Assembly (NCBI RefSeq): GCF_001908725.1
Contig: NZ_CP018725.1
Location: 3,162,001 to 3,226,000, forward strand
Direction: 5' to 3'
Source: Xanthomonas vesicatoria ATCC 35937
GTDB taxonomy: Bacteria > Pseudomonadota > Gammaproteobacteria > Xanthomonadales > Xanthomonadaceae
Length of the DNA: 64,000 nt
In this document: positions 59,068 through 64,000 of the stretch, piece after piece
How positions within the stretch are numbered: position 1 is the first letter of the stretch
How the letters are laid out: each line of letters starts with the position of its first letter
Notes under the pieces: model-generated
The model's input: only the letters and a program-made list of their open reading frames with translations
Database searches by the model: none
What the model was told of the DNA's origin: nothing
Position numbers and translations under genes: made by a program

Positions 59068-61728
59068 ATGAGCGCCCGCACCCACGCACGCAAGGACGCG
59101 TCGTCGGAAGCGATCCAGGCGCCGCGTCTGCGCACCTTGTTGCTGACCGATCTGTGCGATTCGACCGCGCTGGTCGAACGCATCGGCGACAACGCCGCCG
59201 CAGCCCTGTTCCGCGAACACGACCGCCTGGTGGTCAAGCTGCAGCAGCAGTGGCGCGGCCGCCTCATCGATCGTTCCGACGGCTTGCTGTTGTTGTTCGA
59301 CCGTCCCATCGACGGGCTGGGCTTTGCGCTGGATTACGCGCGCGGGCTCAAGGCGATGAGCGATGCCCACACGCTCACCCTGTGCGCACGCCAAGGCCTG
59401 CACGTCGGCGAGGTGCTGACTTGGCGCAACAGCGACGAAGCAGTGAGCATCGGGGCCAAACCGCTGGAAGTCGAAGGCCTGGCCAAACCGACCGCCGCAC
59501 GCCTGATGTCGATGGCGCGCCCCGGGCAGATCCTGATCTCGGCAGTGGCCGAATCGTTGACCCATCGCGCCGCGCGCGAACTGGGCGAGCGGGTCGAACG
59601 CATCCTGTGGAAATCCCATGGCCGCTGGCGTTTCAAAGGCGTGCCCACGCCGATGGAAATCTACGAAGTCGGCGAAGTCGGCCTGACCCCGTTGCGCATC
59701 CCGAAAAACTCCGCCAAGGCCTGGCGCGACGTGCCGCTGTGGCGACGGCCGGCGGCGCTGGTTGCCGAGGTTTGCGTCGTGCTGGCGGTGGGCATCGCGA
59801 TCTGGTTCTTTGTTCGTCCCCAACCGGCGATCGCATTCGCAAATCGTGACTGGGTTGTCGTGGGCGATGTCCGCAACCTCACCGGCAATACGTTGCTGGA
59901 CAGTACCCTGGAGCAGGCGCTGCGGATCAGCCTGGAGCAATCGCGCTATGTCAACGTGCTGAGCGACATGAAGGTGCGCGATACAGTGACGCGAATGCAG
60001 CGCGACCCCAATTCGCTGGTGATCGATCGCAGCATTGCCTCGGAAGTAGCGCTACGCGATGGCGCTAGCGCTGTCATTCTTCCGACCGTGGCCGAGATCG
60101 GTGGAAAACTACGTTTCAGTGTAGAGCTGGTGGACCCACGCACACAGACCACCGTGCACTCGGAATTCGTGCAGGGCGAGGGATTGCAATCTGCGTTGTC
60201 CTCGGTCGACCAGATCACCCGAAAGCTGAGGCTGGGCCTGGGCGAGCTGGTGGCTTCAGTCGACAAAAATTCCATCCCGCTTCCTGCAGTCACGACGTCA
60301 AGCCTAGATGCGTTACGTGCTTACGCACTCGGTGTGGATGCAACTGCTCAAGCACAATGGCGCGAGGGGCTTGAACTGTTCGATCGCGCCGTTGCCATCG
60401 ATCCCACGTTTGCCCTGGCATACCTGGGAGCGGCGCGGATCAAGGTTGCCGTGTCAGATCGCCGTGGTGCACTTCCTTACCTGGACAACGCGATTCGCTA
60501 CCGCTCGCGCCTTCCCGAACGTGATCAGCTGTACCTGGATGCCTGGGTGGCAGAGTTGCGCACCGTCAACAAGGCACTGCCATTATGGAGAACCTTGGCA
60601 TCCCTCTACCCGGACAACTTTGCCGGTGCCGCCAATACGTCCTGGCATCTGTTCGTGGCCAATCGTTTTGCCGATGCGTTGCCGTATGCCCGCGCCGCCG
60701 ACGTCGTGCAGGATCCCATGCGGTCCATTGCCTCGGATCGTGTCGGAAGGATTCTGCTAGCGCAAGGGATGACAGCGGAGGCGCTGCAACAGTTCGAGCG
60801 CTCCGGTGACGGAGATCTCGCCGGTCCGTTGAGGCGCAAAGCCAATGTGTTGGCGGTGATGGGCCGTTACCCCGATGCGCAGAAGGCGCTCGATCAAATC
60901 GTGGAGAACGGATACGCCAACGACGATGTGGTCCCTCTGATCGATCGCACCAGCATTGCACTCGACCATGCGGACTGGAAGGCAGCACGCGCTGCCATCG
61001 CCCAGGGCCTTGCGCGAAGCGAACACGCCGATGAATTCAGCCATCGCCAGTTCTTGGTGATTGCAGCCAGCACGTCCGATATTGCCGATGGCGTGTCAAA
61101 CGTGCTGCCGGTGCTGAGCTCAGCCTTCGATCAGCTGATAGGTGAGGTGAAAGCTGCAGCCCCCGATGATCCTAATCTGCAGGACAATGCCGCGATGCTT
61201 CTGATTCTGGCAAGCCAGGCACAGCGTCATGGGAATGATGGCCTGACCGCACCTGCGCTGGCAGCCGTCGAGCCGGCGCTGGTGAATGAATCCACGGTAC
61301 TCGCCAGGCTGCGTGCCATTGTCGATGCGCAGCATCTGGCGTTGGTTGGCAAGCATGAGGCGGCGCTTGCTCGCCTCCCTGTCAGGGACAACGATCTATT
61401 CCAGACACGCGCCGCTCTGTATGTGTTGCTCCAGCAGGAGGGACGCTATGCGGAGGCACTCGAGCAGGCGCGCTGGCTTTCTTCACACCGTGGGCTTGCC
61501 TACATCGAGGCGAATGCCTCGCAGACATTGCAACCGCTCAACGTCGTTACTGCTCGCCTCGCACAGCTGTGGGCCGCCGAATCCCTGCAGGCGTTGGGGC
61601 GTACCCAGGAAGCACGTGAACAGGTCCAGGCGTTTACGCGCGCCTGGCCCGTGTCGCAGTTGCCGGCTTACTTGCGCAGCAGGGTGGAGCGAATACTCTC
61701 CGACTCGAAAGCGAAGATCACTGTGTGA
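59068..61728 (+). CDS. Class III nucleotide cyclase with TPR-like periplasmic region
   Basis: 886 residues. N-terminal catalytic domain (about 18-205) with LLLTDLCDSTALVERIG (metal Asp) and the second metal motif SDGLLLLF. The usual substrate-selecting Lys before the second motif is absent (RLIDRSDG), so it could prefer GTP, which agrees with the reported guanylyl cyclase partner of the cNMP-GGDEF protein. One membrane segment (about 226-250) is followed by ~630 residues of TPR-like helices. Its last 61 bases overlap the convergent precursor gene. Confidence 0.92.
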   Translation: MSARTHARKDASSEAIQAPRLRTLLLTDLCDSTALVERIGDNAAAALFREHDRLVVKLQQQWRGRLIDRSDGLLLLFDRPIDGLGFALDYARGLKAMSDAHTLTLCARQGLHVGEVLTWRNSDEAVSIGAKPLEVEGLAKPTAARLMSMARPGQILISAVAESLTHRAARELGERVERILWKSHGRWRFKGVPTPMEIYEVGEVGLTPLRIPKNSAKAWRDVPLWRRPAALVAEVCVVLAVGIAIWFFVRPQPAIAFANRDWVVVGDVRNLTGNTLLDSTLEQALRISLEQSRYVNVLSDMKVRDTVTRMQRDPNSLVIDRSIASEVALRDGASAVILPTVAEIGGKLRFSVELVDPRTQTTVHSEFVQGEGLQSALSSVDQITRKLRLGLGELVASVDKNSIPLPAVTTSSLDALRAYALGVDATAQAQWREGLELFDRAVAIDPTFALAYLGAARIKVAVSDRRGALPYLDNAIRYRSRLPERDQLYLDAWVAELRTVNKALPLWRTLASLYPDNFAGAANTSWHLFVANRFADALPYARAADVVQDPMRSIASDRVGRILLAQGMTAEALQQFERSGDGDLAGPLRRKANVLAVMGRYPDAQKALDQIVENGYANDDVVPLIDRTSIALDHADWKAARAAIAQGLARSEHADEFSHRQFLVIAASTSDIADGVSNVLPVLSSAFDQLIGEVKAAAPDDPNLQDNAAMLLILASQAQRHGNDGLTAPALAAVEPALVNESTVLARLRAIVDAQHLALVGKHEAALARLPVRDNDLFQTRAALYVLLQQEGRYAEALEQARWLSSHRGLAYIEANASQTLQPLNVVTARLAQLWAAESLQALGRTQEAREQVQAFTRAWPVSQLPAYLRSRVERILSDSKAKITV

Positions 61729-62051
61729 TTCGTCTTTTCGGTCAACTGGCTGTGCAATTCTGCACGTGCCTGAGCGATGTCTTCTTTTGAAGCTAGCTGG
61801 CTGGTGGTCATGCAATAGTAGGCGTCGCCTGGTTCCGGGGCGGTGTTGGTTGCGATGGCGCCAGGTGCGCCGATCTGGGCAAGTGCCTGTGCTGGATTGC
61901 ACTGAAAGCAGTCACGGAATGCATCGTCGCTGGAAAGCAATTCCAGAAGCTTGTCCGCGATGGAGGCATCAATCGGAGGATGGGCAGTATCGTTCGTCAA
62001 GGCGATGGTCTTCTTGAGGGGGAGAGTGTGGGCTGCGGGTAACTGAGACAA
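61668..62051 (-). CDS. NHLP-like modified-peptide precursor
   Basis: 127 residues from TTG 62051; no ATG is in frame before the leader, and an in-frame stop lies at 62064-62066. TTG 62000, after AAGAAG, would give a 110-residue form. Residues 33-63 (DKLLELLSSDDAFRDCFQCNPAQALAQIG) match the nitrile-hydratase-alpha-like leader of NHLP RiPP precursors. The C-terminal part, DAYYCMTTSQLASKEDIAQARAELHS onward, resembles a Xanthomonas 'putative modified peptide' family that occurs with SagB-like dehydrogenases. It is divergent from such a gene, only 35 bases away. Which residues are modified is unknown. Confidence 0.78.
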   Translation of the reverse strand: MSQLPAAHTLPLKKTIALTNDTAHPPIDASIADKLLELLSSDDAFRDCFQCNPAQALAQIGAPGAIATNTAPEPGDAYYCMTTSQLASKEDIAQARAELHSQLTEKTNHTVIFAFESESIRSTLLRK

Positions 62052-62086
62052 TATCGACCGTGTTTATCCGTCCTTGAGAAGTTCAG

Positions 62087-63289
62087 ATGCAGATCCGTCG
62101 ATGTGACACATTGTTCTTCGAACTTCGCGAGGATGCAGTGTTCGACCTTGCTCAATTGCTGGCGGGAGGCGATGGATTACGACGCCGTACGCGCTGGCTT
62201 GCACTGGCGCCCCACCTGGATGCGGAGATAGAGGTCGCGGCGGCTGAGCGCGACTGGCTTGGCGAGCTCAGTCGCGTACGGTGGCAATCTGTCGAGCAAC
62301 TGGCTTCGGTCCCTGCAGGGATCGACCGCCTGATGGAATGCGGTCTGGTCATCAGCGACTGTCAGGAACATGCAGGACATCGAGACAATGACGAACGATT
62401 CCAGCAGCAGCGTTGGTGGCCGCTTGCCGCGCTTTGGCATCGCTTCGCTCGTTGGAAAGGCGAGGACAGTGTTGCCACAATGCAGGCACAGGGCCTGACC
62501 ACTGCAGAAGGAATGGCAGAGCGTCTGGGCTCACCGCCCGCAGAGGTGGTGGATCGTGGACATGGCGCAGGCGCAGGTTGCATCGAACTGCCGCGTGCAA
62601 GGGGGAGCTGCTTCGACGCACTGCTGGCACGTCGGGTGACATGCCGCAATTTCGACACACAACGCGTGCTCTCACGAGAGTTGTTGGCCCACATGCTTGA
62701 ACGCACAGTGATGGCCAGCGGTCGTATTGACGTGGGCTACGACACCGCATTCTTGAAGAAGCCGGTTCCCTCGGGTGGCAGCCTGCATCCGACAGAAACC
62801 TATGTGCTGGCACAGAGGGTGGAAGGGCTTGCGAGTGGGCTCTATCACTATCGACCGCTTGACCACGCGCTTCAGCCGATGCGTGATCCAATGCCATCCC
62901 TTTCTGAATTTGCGCGTCAAGCTGTATCGGGGCAGCACTGGTTTGCCGACGCACCGGTTCTGCTGATTCTTGCGCCCAGGTTCCTGCGCAGTTTCTGGAA
63001 GTATCGCAATCATGCCAAGGCCTACCGCGCGATGATCCTGGATGTGGGGCACATCGCGCAGACCGTGTATCTCAGTGCCACCGATCTCGGTCTGGGTGCG
63101 TTCGTTACCTCAGCGATCAACGAGGTTGATATCGAACAGGCACTTGGTCTGGATGGATTGCAGGAGGGGCCATTGGCCATTTGCGGTTTCGGTTGGCGCG
63201 CAGAACGCATGGCCAATACGGAGCTCGATCCAAACGCTACCATCTGGTCGACCCAGCGCGGCGTCGACTTGCCACCGGAAACGGCGTGA
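62087..63289 (+). CDS. SagB-type peptide-maturation dehydrogenase
   Basis: 400 residues. C-terminal half is a nitroreductase/SagB FMN domain: LLARRVTCRNFDTQRVLSRELLAHML, PSGGSLHPTETYVL, and ILDVGHIAQTVYLSATDLGLGAFVTS. The N-terminal ~170 residues are unlike SagB and may bind the precursor. SagB enzymes oxidise thiazolines/oxazolines in TOMM peptides; here no YcaO cyclodehydratase is in view, so the reaction may differ. GAGAAG lies five bases before the ATG. Paired with the divergent precursor gene. Confidence 0.88.
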   Translation: MQIRRCDTLFFELREDAVFDLAQLLAGGDGLRRRTRWLALAPHLDAEIEVAAAERDWLGELSRVRWQSVEQLASVPAGIDRLMECGLVISDCQEHAGHRDNDERFQQQRWWPLAALWHRFARWKGEDSVATMQAQGLTTAEGMAERLGSPPAEVVDRGHGAGAGCIELPRARGSCFDALLARRVTCRNFDTQRVLSRELLAHMLERTVMASGRIDVGYDTAFLKKPVPSGGSLHPTETYVLAQRVEGLASGLYHYRPLDHALQPMRDPMPSLSEFARQAVSGQHWFADAPVLLILAPRFLRSFWKYRNHAKAYRAMILDVGHIAQTVYLSATDLGLGAFVTSAINEVDIEQALGLDGLQEGPLAICGFGWRAERMANTELDPNATIWSTQRGVDLPPETA

Positions 63290-63506
63290 GTCGATTGCAG
63301 CACCTTCTGCGCGGGACATGACGGCAGCACCCTGAGTAGTGGGAGTGGCTTGCGTATGGCTCCGCTTAGGCCCGAGTGGGGAAACGAACGCTGGTATCAA
63401 TGCCATGCTTGATGGCCATGCTGTAGCGAAAAGAAATCGGCGGCATGGACCGCCAATTCCTCTCTGCCCTGTTTGAGGACGGGGCGCACCGGTGTCATCG
63501 CACTCC
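63290..63506. other. Gap between SagB-like and peptidase genes
   Basis: 217 bases between convergent genes; no gene or strong terminator seen. Confidence 0.4.
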
Positions 63507-64000
63507 CTACTTCCGAATCGCCTGCGTATGCGTCTTCAACGCATCACTCAGGCCGGTGACCTTATCTGCGCCTTCCGGGACGGTGATGCTGGAGCCTTCG
63601 AAGTCGGCGCCGATCGGTTGCGCGCGGCCGCCCAGGCATTGGCTCAGGAAACCCTCGGTCACCGCGTTGAAGGCCTTGCTGTTTTCCGGGCGCCGGAAGC
63701 CGTGGCCTTCGTCGGGGAACAGCACATAGGTGATCGGGATGTTCTTGGCCTTCATGGCGTTGACGATCTGGTCGCTCTCGGCCTGCTTGACGCGTGGGTC
63801 GTTGGCGCCCTGGCCGATCAACAGCGGCTTGCTGATCTTGTCGACGCGGGTGAGCGGGGAGCGTTCGGTCAGCCATCGCTTGCCGGCTTCGGTGGCCGGG
63901 TCGCCCATGCGGCGGGTCAGCTGCTTGTAGAAACTGGCCCAGTAAGGCGGCACGGTGCCGAGCAAGGTGTTGAGGTTGGCCGGGCCGACGATGTCCACGC
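63507..64000 (-). CDS. S9-family (prolyl oligopeptidase-like) serine peptidase, C-terminal part
   Basis: About 164 residues of the C-terminal end; the gene starts beyond base 64000. The alpha/beta-hydrolase end is clear: KPLLIGQGANDPRVKQAESDQIVNAMK (acid Asp) and VLFPDEGHGFRRPENSKAF (catalytic His in DEGHGF). The nucleophile Ser is outside the window. The tail LGGRAQPIGADFEGSSI is typical of exported S9 peptidases of xanthomonads. Confidence 0.88.
   Translation of the reverse strand, partial: VDIVGPANLNTLLGTVPPYWASFYKQLTRRMGDPATEAGKRWLTERSPLTRVDKISKPLLIGQGANDPRVKQAESDQIVNAMKAKNIPITYVLFPDEGHGFRRPENSKAFNAVTEGFLSQCLGGRAQPIGADFEGSSITVPEGADKVTGLSDALKTHTQAIRK

Overview
The window reads as a chromosome segment of a Xanthomonas species. 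It is GC-rich and densely coded. It carries an oleABCD cluster whose catalytic residues match the characterised X. campestris enzymes, an Ax21-family barrel, two genes that look like type III effectors (one behind a PIP-box-like HrpX promoter), and a cNMP-GGDEF/class III cyclase pair that corresponds to the cGMP pathway described in X. campestris pv. campestris. The species call is inference from these marker genes.

Layout. 1-1359 (-): C-truncated putative type III effector. 1360-2677: about 1.3 kb without a convincing gene. 2678-5604: a conserved hypothetical, a FadI-like thiolase and a small membrane protein. 5661-8780 (-): hemD-hemX-hemY. 9133-11114: family 25 glycosyltransferase, hot-dog thioesterase, small exported protein. 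11191-13288: rhodanese-secB-gpsA. 13559-16225: Ax21-family porin divergent from poxB. 16270-19037: histidine kinase and NtrC-type regulator. 19413-20955: two paralogous genes built from four copies of a ~63-residue module. 21054-24232: MFS transporter, trmL, a secreted repeat protein and a lipoprotein. 24334-31361: oleA, a Fic gene, oleB, a cysteine-cluster gene (-), oleC, oleD. 31426-39769: housekeeping genes (ddl, ubiJ-ubiB, truC, arfB and others). 39952-40960: frameshifted isoaspartyl peptidase. 41104-45667: tandem Dcp lipoproteins. 45906-48125 (-): second putative effector, with a duplicated N-terminal module. 48524-53282: metallo-beta-lactamase-fold enzyme with divergent TetR, VOC protein, AraC regulator, antiporter. 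53639-57794: LysR regulator divergent from aceB-aceA. 57988-61728: cGMP/c-di-GMP signalling pair. 61668-63289: divergent pair of a nitrile-hydratase-leader (NHLP-like) precursor and a SagB-like dehydrogenase. 63507-64000 (-): C-terminal part of an S9 peptidase, running off the window.

How the genes work together. OleA-D convert two acyl-CoAs to long-chain olefin. AceB and AceA form the glyoxylate shunt under a probable LysR control site. The cyclase probably makes the cNMP read by its GGDEF neighbour. The least understood loci are the precursor/SagB-like pair at 61.7-63.3 kb (a probable peptide-maturation system without a cyclodehydratase in view), the four-module pair at 19.4-21 kb behind a two-component system, the Fic gene embedded in the ole cluster, and the two effector candidates. 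No tRNA, rRNA, CRISPR array or insertion sequence was recognised.
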